A stretch of 64,000 bases of DNA, taken from NCBI GenBank assembly GCA_029776225.1, contig JAKOTR010000054.1:62001-126000 (forward strand), read 5' to 3'. Under the pieces are notes generated by a model, which saw only the letters and a program-made list of their open reading frames with translations, searched no databases and had not been told where the DNA came from. Below, in pieces: positions 54,332 through 64,000 of this stretch (position 1 is its first letter; the number at the start of each line of letters is the position of its first letter). The position numbers and the translations under genes were made by a program. The stretch is from Acidobacteriota bacterium (GTDB taxonomy: Bacteria; Acidobacteriota; Terriglobia; Bryobacterales; Bryobacteraceae).

Positions 54332-55122
54332 CTTCTTTCGCGTTGTTTCTGGCGCTGCTCTCAACGGCTCCCACGACGGGCGCACCGCCCATCCTTCGCC
54401 GGGTCGGCTACGATCAGCGGCTCGGCGCGCGCGTGCCGCTTGATCTCGAGTTTCGCGACGAGGCCGGGCGGCCGGTGACGCTGGGACAGTACTTCGGAAA
54501 ACGGCCGGTGGTTTTGGCGCTCGCCTACTACGAGTGCCCGAGCCTCTGCACTCTGGTGCTGAACGGAATGCTGCGCGCGTTCCGCATGCTGTCATTCAAC
54601 GTCGGCGCCGAGTACGAAGTGATCGTCGTGAGCATCGATCCGCACGAGACGCCCGCGCTTGCGGCGCAGAAAAAGCAGACGTACCTCGAGAAGTACGGCA
54701 GGGAAGGCGCTGGCCGCGGGTGGCATTTCCTCACCGGAGAGGAGCCCTCGATCGCGGAACTGGCGGGCGCGGTGGGATTCCGCTACGCCTACGACGCCGC
54801 GAGCGGCCAGTACGCCCATCCTGCGGGCCTCGTTGTGCTGACCCCGGCGGGACAAGTGGCGCGCTACCAATTCGGAGTGGAGTTCTCGCCGCGCGATCTG
54901 CGGCTGAGCCTGATCGAAGCCGCGGACGAAAAGATCGGCACGCCGGTAGACGGCCTGCTGCTCTACTGCTTCGCTTACGACCCGGCGGCCGCAAAATACA
55001 CTCCCGTTGTCATGAACCTGGTCCGCGCGGGCGGAGTGATTACGGTGCTGCTGCTGGGCGGGCTGATCGCCGTGCTGCTCCGGCGCGACCGCCTGGCCCG
55101 CGCACAGCTTCGCGTGAGGTGA
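54328..55122 (+). CDS. SCO1/SenC-family copper chaperone
   Basis: A 264-residue periplasmic protein with a signal peptide and a C-terminal helix (GGVITVLLLGGLIAVLL). The copper site is YYECPSLC (Cys71, Cys75) with a His ligand in YAHPAGLVVL near 163. SCO proteins deliver copper to the CuA centre of oxidase subunit II, encoded just 2 bp downstream, which fits well. A start codon overlapping the previous gene shows coupling. Confidence 0.92.
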   Translation: MTSFALFLALLSTAPTTGAPPILRRVGYDQRLGARVPLDLEFRDEAGRPVTLGQYFGKRPVVLALAYYECPSLCTLVLNGMLRAFRMLSFNVGAEYEVIVVSIDPHETPALAAQKKQTYLEKYGREGAGRGWHFLTGEEPSIAELAGAVGFRYAYDAASGQYAHPAGLVVLTPAGQVARYQFGVEFSPRDLRLSLIEAADEKIGTPVDGLLLYCFAYDPAAAKYTPVVMNLVRAGGVITVLLLGGLIAVLLRRDRLARAQLRVR

Positions 55123-55123
55123 C

Positions 55124-56107
55124 ATGGCCGGCGCCGCGCTTGCCGTTCCGTTCTGGCCGCCCCCAGCCGCGCAGTCGGCCACCGCGGTCGACCACCTCTT
55201 TATCTTTCTGCTGGCGATCTGCGGCACGGTGGCGGCAGGAATTTTCATAACGATTCTGTATTTCGCCGCCAGGTACCGGCGGCGTGCGGACGATGAAATC
55301 GGGAGCCTCCGGCCGAGCCCTCTCTGGGTGGAACTCACGTGGACCGCGATTCCAGCGGCGATTTTCCTGTTCATCTTCGGCTGGGGCGCAAGAGTGTATT
55401 TCTCGATCTACAGCCCGCAGGTGGGCGCGCTTCAGATCTACGTCGTCGGCAAGCAATGGATGTGGGAAGTCCAGCATCCGAACGGCCAGCGTGAAATCAA
55501 CCAACTGCACCTGCCGGTAAACCGCCAGGTGCAACTCGTGCTGACGTCGCAGGATGTCATCCACAGCTTTTTCGTGCCCGCGTTTCGCGTCAAGCGGGAC
55601 GCCGTTCCCGGCATGTACACCACCGTGCAGTTTCATCCCACCAAAGCCGGCGAGTATCACCTGTTCTGCGCCGAGTACTGCGGCACGGAGCACTCGCGCA
55701 TGATCGGCACGGTCACTGTTATGGAGCCCCGTGACTACGAGCGGTGGCTGGCGGGCACGCCCCGCGGCGAACCGCTGGCCGCCACCGGAGAACGGCTTTT
55801 CACCAAGTACGGATGCGTGAATTGCCACGGCAACATCGCCCCGGCGCTGGACGGCGTGTACATGAAGGGCATCGGCCTGGCCGACGGCCGCGTGGTGACC
55901 GCTGACGATCAGTATCTGCGCGAATCGATTCTCGACCCCGGCGCGAAGATCGTCGGCGGTTTCCCGAACATCATGCCCTCTTTCCGCGGCGTCGTGAACG
56001 AGGTTGAGTTGCAGGCGCTGATCGAGTACCTCAAATCGCTCGGCGCGCCTGCCGCGGGCTACGCCGGGGAGGAACGCCGTCCCAGGAGACCGGTGACGAG
56101 GCCCTGA
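55124..56107 (+). CDS. coxB: Cytochrome c oxidase subunit II with fused cytochrome c (caa3 type)
   Basis: A 327-residue protein with two N-terminal helices, a CuA domain and a C-terminal cytochrome c. The CuA ligands are in [12 protein letters not shown] (Cys183, Cys187, His191, Met194) with an upstream His in [10 protein letters not shown]. The heme site is CVNCH near residue 232, with a Met ligand in NIMPSFRG. This fusion allows direct entry of electrons from ActE or another cytochrome. Its stop overlaps the coxA start by one base. Confidence 0.94.
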   Translation: MAGAALAVPFWPPPAAQSATAVDHLFIFLLAICGTVAAGIFITILYFAARYRRRADDEIGSLRPSPLWVELTWTAIPAAIFLFIFGWGARVYFSIYSPQVGALQIYVVGKQWMWEVQHPNGQREINQLHLPVNRQVQLVLTSQDVIHSFFVPAFRVKRDAVPGMYTTVQFHPTKAGEYHLFCAEYCGTEHSRMIGTVTVMEPRDYERWLAGTPRGEPLAATGERLFTKYGCVNCHGNIAPALDGVYMKGIGLADGRVVTADDQYLRESILDPGAKIVGGFPNIMPSFRGVVNEVELQALIEYLKSLGAPAAGYAGEERRPRRPVTRP

Positions 56108-57732
56108 TGAGCACACACCCCCATCTGCATCGCGACGACCCCAAAGATTACTTGCACTGCGAGTACGGGATCCGCTCCTGGCTGTTCACAACGGACCACA
56201 AACGCATCGCTATTCTCTACCTGGTCTCGATTACGCTCATGTTCTTTGTGGGCGGCGCGTTCGCCACGCTCGTCCGTTTGGAACTGATCACTCCTCAGAG
56301 CGACCTGCTCCAGCCGGAAACTTACAACCGGATGTTTACGATGCACGGCATCGTGATGGTCTGGTTTTTCCTGATCCCGTCCATTCCCGCTGTGCTCGGG
56401 AATTTTCTGATCCCAATGATGGTCGGCGCTCGGGACCTGGCCTTTCCGCGAATCAACCTTCTGAGCTGGTGGCTGTTTACGGCGAGCGGGGTGTTCGTGC
56501 TGATCACGATCTTCATTGGCGGGGTGGATACCGGCTGGACGTTCTACACGCCTTTCAGCACGTTCTACAGTAACAGCTACGCAGTCGCCGCCGCGCTTGC
56601 GATTTTCATCAACGGATTTTCGACCATTCTCACCGGGCTGAACTTCATCGTGACGGTTCACACCATGCGCGCTCCCGGCATGACGTGGTTGCGGCTACCG
56701 TTGTTCGTGTGGTCGAACTACGCCACCGCGGTGATCATGGTTCTGGCGACGCCGGTGCTCGCGATCACGCTGCTGCTGGTGGGCATCGAGCGCGTGTTCC
56801 GCGTGGGCATTTTCGATCCCGCGCTCGGCGGCGACCCCATCCTGTTCCAGCACCTCTTCTGGTTCTATTCGCATCCGGCGGTTTACATCATGATCCTGCC
56901 CGGAATGGGAGTGGTGAGCGAGCTGGTGACGGCATTCTCGCGCAAGCGCATCTTCGGCTACCACTTTGTGGCGTTCGCGAGCATGGCGATCGCGCTGTTC
57001 GGGTTTCTGGTCTGGGGTCATCACTTATTTGTTTCTGGGCAATCGCTCTATGCGGGGCTGGTCTTCTCGCTGCTGAGTTACCTGGTGGCGGTTCCCTCAG
57101 CCATCAAGGTATTTAACTGGACGGCCACTCTGTACAAGGGTTCCGTCCTCCTGGCGACCCCGATGCTATATGCGCTCGCTTTCATCGGCCTGTTCACGAT
57201 GGGCGGGCTTACGGGGCTGTTTGTGGCGGCGCTGGGAGTAGATGTGCACGTCCACGACACTTACTTTGTCGTCGCCCACTTCCACTACATCATGGTCGGC
57301 GGGATGGTCACGGCGTACATGGGAGGGCTTCATTTCTGGTGGCCGAAGATCAGCGGGCGCATGTATCCGGAGGGTTGGGCAAAAATCGCGGCCGGGCTGA
57401 TCTTCTTCGGGTTCAACCTGACCTTCTTCCCGCAGTTCGTCCTGGGTTATCTCGGGATGCCGCGGCGCTACGCCACCTACCCGCCCGAGTTCCAGGTGTG
57501 GAATGTGCTCTCCACGGCGGGCGCTTCGATTCTGGCCGTTGGGTACGTTGTGCCTCTGTTCTATCTCTTCTGGTCGATGCGCTACGGGAAAATCGCGCCG
57601 CGGAATCCCTGGCGGGCGAGCGGGCTTGAATGGGAGGAAGCGGACTCTCCGCCAATCAAGCACAACTTTGAAGAGGTTCCCACGGTGACCAAAGAGGCGT
57701 ATCACTACCACGAGGGGGTGCGGCTTGGTTGA
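56107..57732 (+). CDS. coxA: Cytochrome c oxidase subunit I, A2-type
   Basis: A 541-residue heme-copper oxidase with twelve helices. [14 protein letters not shown] near residue 253 carries the CuB His and the cross-linked Tyr. The D-channel Glu of A1 enzymes (GHPEV) is replaced by Ala, and the YSHPxV pattern marks the A2 subfamily. WGHHLF near 305 gives two more CuB His, and [15 protein letters not shown] near 381-395 gives the heme ligands. It reduces oxygen and pumps protons. It starts in the coxB stop (TGATG). Confidence 0.95.
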   Translation: MSTHPHLHRDDPKDYLHCEYGIRSWLFTTDHKRIAILYLVSITLMFFVGGAFATLVRLELITPQSDLLQPETYNRMFTMHGIVMVWFFLIPSIPAVLGNFLIPMMVGARDLAFPRINLLSWWLFTASGVFVLITIFIGGVDTGWTFYTPFSTFYSNSYAVAAALAIFINGFSTILTGLNFIVTVHTMRAPGMTWLRLPLFVWSNYATAVIMVLATPVLAITLLLVGIERVFRVGIFDPALGGDPILFQHLFWFYSHPAVYIMILPGMGVVSELVTAFSRKRIFGYHFVAFASMAIALFGFLVWGHHLFVSGQSLYAGLVFSLLSYLVAVPSAIKVFNWTATLYKGSVLLATPMLYALAFIGLFTMGGLTGLFVAALGVDVHVHDTYFVVAHFHYIMVGGMVTAYMGGLHFWWPKISGRMYPEGWAKIAAGLIFFGFNLTFFPQFVLGYLGMPRRYATYPPEFQVWNVLSTAGASILAVGYVVPLFYLFWSMRYGKIAPRNPWRASGLEWEEADSPPIKHNFEEVPTVTKEAYHYHEGVRLG

Positions 57733-58384
57733 AGCGGAACCTGTCGGGCCGCATCACACCCCTCTGCGCGAGCAGTTCGAGGCGCTCGGCCAGCAGCGCG
57801 AAGCGGATACGCTCGGCATGTGGGTGTTCCTCTCGACTGAAATTCTCTTTTTCGGCGGGGTGATCACGTCGTACATGATCTACCGTTCCCTTTTTGCGCC
57901 GGCGTTCCACATTGGCAGCGGGCATCTCGACCTCGTGTCGGGTACGGCGATGACGGTAATTCTGCTGGCCAGCAGCTTCACCATGGCGCTTTCGGTTCAT
58001 GCGGCCGAGCACGGGCTGCGGCGCCGGCTAATGCTGTGCCTCGCCCTTACGCTGGTTCTCGGGCTCGCCTTTCTCGGCCTCAAGGCGCACGAATACTACC
58101 ACGTCTACCAGGAGAGGCTCGTCCCGGGGAGCCGGTTCCACTTGGAGGGACCCCATGCGCGCGAGGTGCAGCTATTCATGATGCACTACTTCATCATGAC
58201 CGGCATGCACGCCCTGCACATGATCATCGGGGCGGGGATGCTTATCTTCCTTATTACTTACGCCGCTCGCAATACTTATAAGAACTATACAGTGGAGATC
58301 TGCGGGCTTTACTGGCACTTTGTCGACATAGTCTGGTTGTTTTTATTTCCGCTGCTCTATTTATTCGAGCTGCGAACCCGGTGA
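57725..58384 (+). CDS. coxC: Cytochrome c oxidase subunit III
   Basis: A 219-residue membrane protein with five or more helices. [34 protein letters not shown] and [20 protein letters not shown] are subunit III hallmarks; the Glu in STEILF stabilises the proton path. The start is a TTG at 57725 overlapping the coxA stop, which keeps the conserved N-terminus. Confidence 0.93.
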   Translation: MVEAEPVGPHHTPLREQFEALGQQREADTLGMWVFLSTEILFFGGVITSYMIYRSLFAPAFHIGSGHLDLVSGTAMTVILLASSFTMALSVHAAEHGLRRRLMLCLALTLVLGLAFLGLKAHEYYHVYQERLVPGSRFHLEGPHAREVQLFMMHYFIMTGMHALHMIIGAGMLIFLITYAARNTYKNYTVEICGLYWHFVDIVWLFLFPLLYLFELRTR

Positions 58385-58394
58385 GGATAGCGCC

Positions 58395-58703
58395 ATGCCA
58401 AGATTAGCCAGCCCACGTACGTTCTTGAAAGTTTTCATCGCGCTGCTGGCGCTGACCGCGCTCACCACCGGCGCGGCCTTCGTTCCGCTCGGGCCTTTCA
58501 ACGACGCCGTCGCCCTTCTCATAGCGGCTTCAAAGGCCACGCTGGTGGTGCTGTTCTTTATGAACGTGAGGTACTCGAGCAGGCTCACCTGGGCCTTTGC
58601 CGTTGCCGGCTTCTGCTGGCTGGCGGTCCTGCTCGGCCTCAGCGCGACAGACTTTTTCACGCGGCACTGGATTCCAAGTCCGTCCGCGTTCCCGTGGCGT
58701 TAG
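58395..58703 (+). CDS. Cytochrome c oxidase subunit IV-family protein
   Basis: A 102-residue protein with three helices, including KATLVVLFFMNVRYSSRLTW, the prokaryotic COX IV signature. It probably supports the assembly of subunits I and III. GAGGAT precedes the ATG. It is the last gene of the respiratory operon, and its stop overlaps by four bases the end of the convergent rhamnosidase. Confidence 0.88.
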   Translation: MPRLASPRTFLKVFIALLALTALTTGAAFVPLGPFNDAVALLIAASKATLVVLFFMNVRYSSRLTWAFAVAGFCWLAVLLGLSATDFFTRHWIPSPSAFPWR

Positions 58704-61435
58704 CGGTCAGGCAGTTTCGAAGCGAACCGGTAGTTGCCCGATGTCAGCTCGAAGATGGCTACGCCCTTTTCCTGCCCCACAGCTTTCACACCCTGGGCGC
58801 GCGCAACCGGGCGTCCGCTCTCGGTGACGGCGTCCGGCGCGGCGCTCGGCAGGTGAAGCACGGCGGTCGTGCCGGGCGGAACGGTGACGTCCATGTTCAG
58901 CGTGCCGTTCCGAATCTCCCAGTTGCTCACGATCGGGCCGTGGATGGAGTTGTACCGCGTGCGCGCGAACGTGAGGTCGCCCACCAGGGCGGGCTTCAGG
59001 ATGAAGCGGCGGAATCCCGGAGCCTTCTCGTCGATTCTGATGCCGCCAATGCCCTGGATGAACCAGGAGCCGATCGAGATCAGCGTGTCGTGAATATACG
59101 ACCCGCCCGACCAGTTCTCCCAGGAGGTTGTGGCGCCCTGCTCGAGCATGTAGCCCCAACTCGGGTAAGTCCGCTTCGAGGTCATCAGGTAAATGAGGTC
59201 GTTGCGGTCGTCCTCCATCAGTTGCTTGAGGAGGAAATACGTGCCGTGCATGCCGCTGTCGAAGTGGCCCTTGTCCTTCACCGCAATGGTGTGCTCGAGA
59301 TTCTTCATCACCGCCTCGCGCACGTCCGGCGGAGCGATTCCGAGCAGGAGCGCCAGCGAGAGATAGGGCTGCTCGCCGGTGGCGTAGCTGTTGTTGGCGG
59401 GGTCATAGAAGCGCTGGTGCAGCGTGCGCTGGAGCGCGTCCGCCCGCTGTGTGTACAGCGCCGCGTCCGCCGGCCGGTTGAGAATCTCCGCGATTCTGGC
59501 GGCCAGGCGCAGCGTGTAGAGATAGTGCGCGTTGTTGATGAACCGGGCGCTGACTTCGTGCCGCGAGAGATCCCTGCGGCCCTCCTTGCGCGGTGTCACC
59601 CAGTCGCCCAGGTAATTCCACTGCGGCATCTTGATCCCGATGCTGATGTACGGCTCAAGGATGCCGTCCTTCACCTTGGAGTTGGCGAAGTTCAGCCACT
59701 TCTGGATCATCTCGTAGTTGGTTTCGAGAACCCGCTTGTCGCCGTAATGCAGATAAACCTGCCAGGGCATGGTCACGACGAAACCGCTCCACATGGGCCC
59801 GCCGCCGCCCTGGTCCGGATAGTTGGGGGCCGTATACGGGAGATCGCCGGACTGCGGATCCTGCGCATCACGCCAGTTCGCGGCCCACCGGCTGTACAGA
59901 CCTCCGGTATCGAAATTGAACAGGCCGGTCTCAAGCGACGTACCCGCGTCGCCGCCGTAGCCGAGCCGCTCGCGCGTGGGGCAATCCACCACGTAGCCGC
60001 CCAGGCTCAGGCATTCGAATGTCCACGTGACCATCCGGTAGATGCGGTTCAGCAGGTCGTTCGAGGATTCAAATTCGCCCGCGCGCCCGTAGGCGGTGCG
60101 GATGAAATGACCCGTAATGTCCGCGGCGCTGGGCTCCTGATCCAATCCGGTGACGTGAGCCCAACGGAACGCGTGATAGTTGAAGCGCGAACGGATGAGC
60201 TGCCCCGCCCCCGCGCGGGTGATGTACTCATCCCGCTGGTTGTAGGTACCGTAGCGATTGCGGACCGGCGGGCGGGTATCGGCGTACTCGATCTTGATGG
60301 TGCGCCCCGCCTCTATGTTGGCCGGCAGGCGCAGGTCCAGCCAGCCGGTGTAATTCTTGCCCATGTCGATCAGCCAGCCGCCCGCGGCTGACTTTTCAAT
60401 CTTCACCGGCTTGAGCGTTTGCAGGATGCGGTTGGGTTCAACCATGTCGGCGGAGGTCCTCACCTTCGGAGGATCGAACAACGCCGCGGCCTCCCAGCCG
60501 GAATCGTCCAGTTTGACGCTGTTCCAGCCCTCGACTTCCAGGCGCGCATCGTAGCGCTCCCCGCCGTAGTCGCCGAACGCCGTGCCCCGGCCCAGCGGAG
60601 TAATGGGGCTGGCCTTCACTTTCCACGTGGCGTCCGTGCCCACCTTGACTTCCTGGCCGCCGGCCAGGGTGATATCGAACTGCGCGCGCACGAGCGGGCC
60701 GTCGTGGATCACGCCCGGGTGCCCGCGAACGTACCATCCGCGCCCCAGCCACAAGGCCAACGTGTTATCGCCCTGGACCAGGTAGTTGGTGATGTCGTGC
60801 GTCACATACCAGTTGCGCTTGGAGTAGTCCACTACCGTCGGCATGAGGACGTAGTCGTCCACCTTTTTGCCATTGACGTAGAGTTCGTAGTAGCCCAGCG
60901 CGTTCACGTAGGCGGTGGCTCGCTGCGGCTTGCCCTCAAGCCGCACGTTCTTGCGCAGCCAGGGGAACGGCAGCGGCGTACCCTCTTTCACTCCGCTGGG
61001 ATGCCGCATGCCGATCCAGCGCGCCCACCAGTCGGATTCCTTGAGCAGGCCCATGGACCAGTACGCGGGGCGGCTCCACGCCGAGGCGCGGCCTTTCTCG
61101 TCCCAGACGCGCACCTTCCACCACACCCGCTGGCCCGAGGTCAGCGGCTGGCCGGCGTACTCCACAAACGTTGTGTTGCCCGACGCCGTTTTGCCGGAGT
61201 CCCAAAGATCGCCCCGGTTCTTCTGGAGGTTTTCCAGGCTGCTGGCTACCAGCACGTGGTACGCGCTCTGCTGGCGCCCGCGCGGGCCGGGCGTCAACTG
61301 CCAGGACAGCCGCGGCTTCTCCACGTCGATACCCAGGGGATTGACCAGATACTCGCACCGCATGTTTTGAACGGCCAACGTTTGGCCGGAAGCCAGCGGC
61401 GCCAAAGCCAGAAGTGCGATTATGATTCCTCTCAT
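58700..61435 (-). CDS. Secreted alpha-L-rhamnosidase (GH78)
   Basis: A 911-residue protein with a signal peptide (IIIALLALAPLASG). MRCEYLVNPLGIDVEKPRLS is the N-terminal fibronectin-like part of GH78. SFNYHAFRWAHVTG and VDCPTRERLGYGGDAGTS (Asp and Glu of the active site) mark the alpha/alpha barrel, and YMLEQGATTSWENWSGG carries the second catalytic Glu. It frees terminal rhamnose from pectin (RG-I) or flavonoid glycosides. The ATG at 61435 gives the signal peptide; the frame reaches 61483. It diverges from the quinoprotein gene. Confidence 0.93.
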   Translation of the reverse strand: MRGIIIALLALAPLASGQTLAVQNMRCEYLVNPLGIDVEKPRLSWQLTPGPRGRQQSAYHVLVASSLENLQKNRGDLWDSGKTASGNTTFVEYAGQPLTSGQRVWWKVRVWDEKGRASAWSRPAYWSMGLLKESDWWARWIGMRHPSGVKEGTPLPFPWLRKNVRLEGKPQRATAYVNALGYYELYVNGKKVDDYVLMPTVVDYSKRNWYVTHDITNYLVQGDNTLALWLGRGWYVRGHPGVIHDGPLVRAQFDITLAGGQEVKVGTDATWKVKASPITPLGRGTAFGDYGGERYDARLEVEGWNSVKLDDSGWEAAALFDPPKVRTSADMVEPNRILQTLKPVKIEKSAAGGWLIDMGKNYTGWLDLRLPANIEAGRTIKIEYADTRPPVRNRYGTYNQRDEYITRAGAGQLIRSRFNYHAFRWAHVTGLDQEPSAADITGHFIRTAYGRAGEFESSNDLLNRIYRMVTWTFECLSLGGYVVDCPTRERLGYGGDAGTSLETGLFNFDTGGLYSRWAANWRDAQDPQSGDLPYTAPNYPDQGGGGPMWSGFVVTMPWQVYLHYGDKRVLETNYEMIQKWLNFANSKVKDGILEPYISIGIKMPQWNYLGDWVTPRKEGRRDLSRHEVSARFINNAHYLYTLRLAARIAEILNRPADAALYTQRADALQRTLHQRFYDPANNSYATGEQPYLSLALLLGIAPPDVREAVMKNLEHTIAVKDKGHFDSGMHGTYFLLKQLMEDDRNDLIYLMTSKRTYPSWGYMLEQGATTSWENWSGGSYIHDTLISIGSWFIQGIGGIRIDEKAPGFRRFILKPALVGDLTFARTRYNSIHGPIVSNWEIRNGTLNMDVTVPPGTTAVLHLPSAAPDAVTESGRPVARAQGVKAVGQEKGVAIFELTSGNYRFASKLPDR

Positions 61436-61644
61436 ACGAGCACACATCTCCGCTCGCATGATTCTCTCTAGTGGAGGAAACATGTGTCAAGCGGGTGCCC
61501 GCCGATAACCGGATTAAGAAATGGACTTCAAACTCGCGAACGCGCGGAAAACTTGAGGCGGGCAAGGAGTATCATAGCGGGTATCACGGTACTTGCGAGG
61601 CGATCGGAGTGGCGGTCGCCCGAATTCAACGAGGGGCTTTGCCA

Positions 61645-63417
61645 GTGTGGCGTCTGGGATGTCTGCTCATCCTTTCCGCGGCTGCGTTCGCTCAGCCGTC
61701 CATCCGCTTAATCAAGGTGGGCGGGGGCTTCAGCCAGCCGTCTCATATCACGGGCGCGGGCGACGGCAGCGGCCGTCTGTTCATCACCGAGCAGCGCGGG
61801 CGCATCCGTATCCTGCACAACGGCGCTGTTCAGCCCGAGCCGTTTCTGGACATTTCCGAGAAGGTCCGTTGCTGCGGTGAACGCGGCCTGCTCAGCACCG
61901 CATTTCCGCCCGACTACGCGGAGAGCGGGGAGTTTTACGTCTATTACACGAATCTGGCCGGCGACATCGTCGTCGCGCGCTACCGGCGCGGCGCTTCCGC
62001 TGATGTGGCCGATCCGGCGAGCGAAACCATCCTGCTGACGATTCCCCACCGCCAGTTCGCAAACCACAACGGCGGCCAGCTTGCTTTCGCCCCCGACGGC
62101 GCGCTCATGATCGGCACGGGAGACGGAGGGGGCGGCGGCGACCCGCTCGGCAACGCGCAGAACCCCGCCTCGCTGCTCGGCAAGCTGCTGCGGATGGACG
62201 TGAAACGCGGCTCGTTGAACCCTGAAATCGTGGCGATCGGCCTGCGGAATCCGTGGCGCTTCTCGTTCGACCGCGCGACCGGCGACCTCTACATCGCCGA
62301 TGTCGGGCAGGGCCAGTATGAAGAGGTGAATTTCCAGCCCGCGGGCGAAACCGCTGTACGAAATTACGGCTGGAACATCATGGAGGGCTTGCACTGCTTT
62401 CAGCCGGGGTGCAATCCAGCCGGCCTTACCCTGCCGGTGGCCGAATACAGCCACAACGCGGGCGACTGCTCCGTCACCGGCGGCTTTGTCTACCGCGGCA
62501 CGCGCTATCCCAGCCTCCAGGGGATTTATTTCTACGGCGACTATTGCAGCGGGCGCATACGCACCCTGACCCGCGCGAACGGCGCCTGGCAAAGCGCCGT
62601 CGCCTTGCAAACAAACCTCCTCATTTCCACCTTCGGCGAGGACGACTCCGGGGAACTGTACGTCGCCGACCACGGGAGCGGGGACATCTACCAGATCGCC
62701 GGCGGCCCGCCCGCATTTCAAGCCGCCGGCGTGGTGAACGCCGCCAGCTACGAGCCGGGCATCACCCCGGGCGGCATCGCCGCGCTGTTCGGCTCGGGAC
62801 TGACCACGGTACAGGGAATCGTCGAGGGAGGCGATCCCCTGCCCCGCCAGTTGCTCAATACCTCTGTCACGGTGAACGGCATAGCCGCTCCGCTGTTCGC
62901 GGTGGCTTTCGTGAACGGGCAGGAACAGATCAATTTCCAGGTCCCCTACGAGATTCCGGCGGGCGGAAAAGCAACCGTGGTAGTGACCAACAACGGCATG
63001 GCGAGCGCGCCGGTCGAGGTTGACGTCTTTCCGGTTCAGCCAGGAATCTTTACAACCGACGGCGAGCGCGCAGCGGCGCTGCACGGCTTCACACTCGAGC
63101 CCGTTACGGCGGCGAATCCCGCCTCCCCCGGCGAGGTGATCGCGCTTTACGCGACCGGCCTGGGTCCGGTGGATAATCCGGTGGAAACGGGCGCGCTCGC
63201 GCCGCTGGCGCCGCTTTCGCGAACCGCGCTGCAGCCGCTGGTGACCATCGGCGGGCAGGACGCGGCGGTGGAGTTTGCCGGACTGGCGCCTTTATTCGCG
63301 GGTCTTTACCAGTTGAACGTGCGTGTGCCCGCGGGCGCGGCGGCGGGAGAGTTGGAGGTCGTGATCACCTCGGGAGGCCGTTCCAGCAGGCCCGCCAAGA
63401 TCCCGGTGGGCCCGTAG
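61645..63417 (+). CDS. PQQ-type sugar dehydrogenase fused to a Solibacter C-terminal domain
   Basis: A 590-residue exported protein. The start is a GTG at 61645 (GAGGGG 9 nt upstream), giving a signal peptide (LGCLLILSAAAFA). Residues 25-360 form a soluble glucose/sorbosone dehydrogenase propeller: GDGSGRLFITEQRGRI, HNGGQLAFAPDGALMIGTGD, GLRNPWRFSFDRATGDLYIA. Residues 370-590 match the 'Solibacter uncharacterised C-terminal domain' (VVNAASYEPGITPGGIAALF, IALYATGLGPVDNP). PQQ genes are not in the window. The added domain probably aids sorting or binding outside the cell; this is inferred. Confidence 0.88.
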   Translation: MWRLGCLLILSAAAFAQPSIRLIKVGGGFSQPSHITGAGDGSGRLFITEQRGRIRILHNGAVQPEPFLDISEKVRCCGERGLLSTAFPPDYAESGEFYVYYTNLAGDIVVARYRRGASADVADPASETILLTIPHRQFANHNGGQLAFAPDGALMIGTGDGGGGGDPLGNAQNPASLLGKLLRMDVKRGSLNPEIVAIGLRNPWRFSFDRATGDLYIADVGQGQYEEVNFQPAGETAVRNYGWNIMEGLHCFQPGCNPAGLTLPVAEYSHNAGDCSVTGGFVYRGTRYPSLQGIYFYGDYCSGRIRTLTRANGAWQSAVALQTNLLISTFGEDDSGELYVADHGSGDIYQIAGGPPAFQAAGVVNAASYEPGITPGGIAALFGSGLTTVQGIVEGGDPLPRQLLNTSVTVNGIAAPLFAVAFVNGQEQINFQVPYEIPAGGKATVVVTNNGMASAPVEVDVFPVQPGIFTTDGERAAALHGFTLEPVTAANPASPGEVIALYATGLGPVDNPVETGALAPLAPLSRTALQPLVTIGGQDAAVEFAGLAPLFAGLYQLNVRVPAGAAAGELEVVITSGGRSSRPAKIPVGP

Positions 63418-63469
63418 CCCCGGGGCCGTGCCGAGGCCATGCAACCATCACTTTCCCGGCCTGCTTGCT

Positions 63470-64000
63470 ATGATGGACTCTATCGGCAGCAAGCTTACAA
63501 TTCCAAGACTTTATCCCATTTTGGACACCGAGGCGCTTTCGCGCCGGGGGTGCCCTGTAGAAACGGCCGCGGAAGCGATGCTGGAGGGAGGGGCGCGCAT
63601 TTTGCAGTTCCGCCATAAGGGCCACTATTCGCGCGCCGTCTTTGAGCAGTGCGAGCGCGTTGCCGAACTGGCCCGCCGCGCGGGCGCCCTATTTATCGTC
63701 AACGACCGCGCCGACTTCGCGCTGCTCGTCGACGCCGGCCTGCACGTGGGCCAGGACGATTTGCCGCCCTGCGACGCGCGCCGCCTGATCGGACCCGGCC
63801 GCATCCTCGGCTTCTCAACCCATAACCCCGCTCAGTTGGCCGCCGCCGCTTCCGAACCGCTCAACTACGTGGCTTTCGGTCCCGTCTTTGCAACCCGGTC
63901 GAAGCAGAACCCGGACCCCGTCGTTGGTCTGGCCGGGCTTGCGGAGGCAAAGCGGCAAATCAGCCTCCCCCTGGTGGCCATCGGCGGGATCACACGCGCC
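63470..64000 (+). CDS. thiE: Thiamine phosphate synthase, C-terminus cut by window edge
   Basis: The first 177 codons of a ThiE-type TIM barrel. LQFRHKGHYSR, FIVNDRADFALLVDAGLHVGQ (the pyrophosphate site), FSTHNPAQL, YVAFGPVFATRSKQNPDPVVG and VAIGGITRA are in the family order. The enzyme joins hydroxymethylpyrimidine diphosphate with thiazole phosphate. Two adjacent ATGs (63470, 63473) are possible starts. The final 25-40 residues lie outside the window. Confidence 0.92.
   Translation, partial: MMDSIGSKLTIPRLYPILDTEALSRRGCPVETAAEAMLEGGARILQFRHKGHYSRAVFEQCERVAELARRAGALFIVNDRADFALLVDAGLHVGQDDLPPCDARRLIGPGRILGFSTHNPAQLAAAASEPLNYVAFGPVFATRSKQNPDPVVGLAGLAEAKRQISLPLVAIGGITRA

Overview
The window is GC-rich chromosomal DNA, most likely from an acidobacterium of the Solibacter/Bryobacter type. 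The pointers are a long Oar-like TonB receptor with a carboxypeptidase-regulatory N-terminus, a VWFA-related protein of the acidobacterial type, a GWxTD protein, a quinoprotein carrying the repeated 'Solibacter' C-terminal domain, many secreted glycoside hydrolases, and an alternative complex III fused to a cytochrome oxidase operon. This assignment is inferred from gene families, not from a marker gene. No phage, transposase, CRISPR array or antibiotic island was seen.

Layout. 0-5 kb (minus): an ABC exporter followed by a cyclic beta-1,2-glucan synthase-like protein that runs off the left edge, an NdvA/NdvB-like pair. 5-13.6 kb: a secreted esterase, a decayed GH26-like mannanase remnant, Dps, then a minus-strand block of TonB receptor, GH16 and an agarase-like hydrolase that looks like a polysaccharide-utilisation set. 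14-27.4 kb: VWFA protein, Memo-like protein, nitroreductase, ChrA transporter, two Hsp20 chaperones, a RraA-like/hydroxyacid dehydrogenase pair, SRPBCC-like protein, SGNH hydrolase, ADP-ribosylglycohydrolase-like protein, gamma-glutamyltransferase and a small membrane protein. 27.6-33.7 kb (plus): phosphoglucomutase, a second esterase, GalT and an unusual fusion of a TIM-barrel hydrolase-like region with a formylglycine-generating-enzyme-like fold.

33.7-36.3 kb is the most disturbed part: a possible 37-residue membrane peptide, a GlsB-like protein, a frameshifted membrane protein with its XRE regulator, tRNA-Arg(CCG) with a 28-nt partial copy about 1 kb away, and a methyltransferase broken by one extra C. 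36.3-45.3 kb (mostly minus): thioredoxin-like protein, HELAH metallopeptidase-like protein, MFS exporter, an outer-membrane barrel with the GWxTD protein, and an HDOD protein behind a tandem repeat.

46.6-58.7 kb (plus) is one tightly coupled respiratory operon: ActA-B-C-D-E-F (alternative complex III), a small membrane protein, a SCO copper chaperone and caa3-type oxidase subunits II, I, III and IV. Quinol electrons would pass through the Act complex and c hemes to CuA and an A2-type (YSHPxV) oxidase. The window closes with a GH78 rhamnosidase, a PQQ-type sugar dehydrogenase and the start of thiE.
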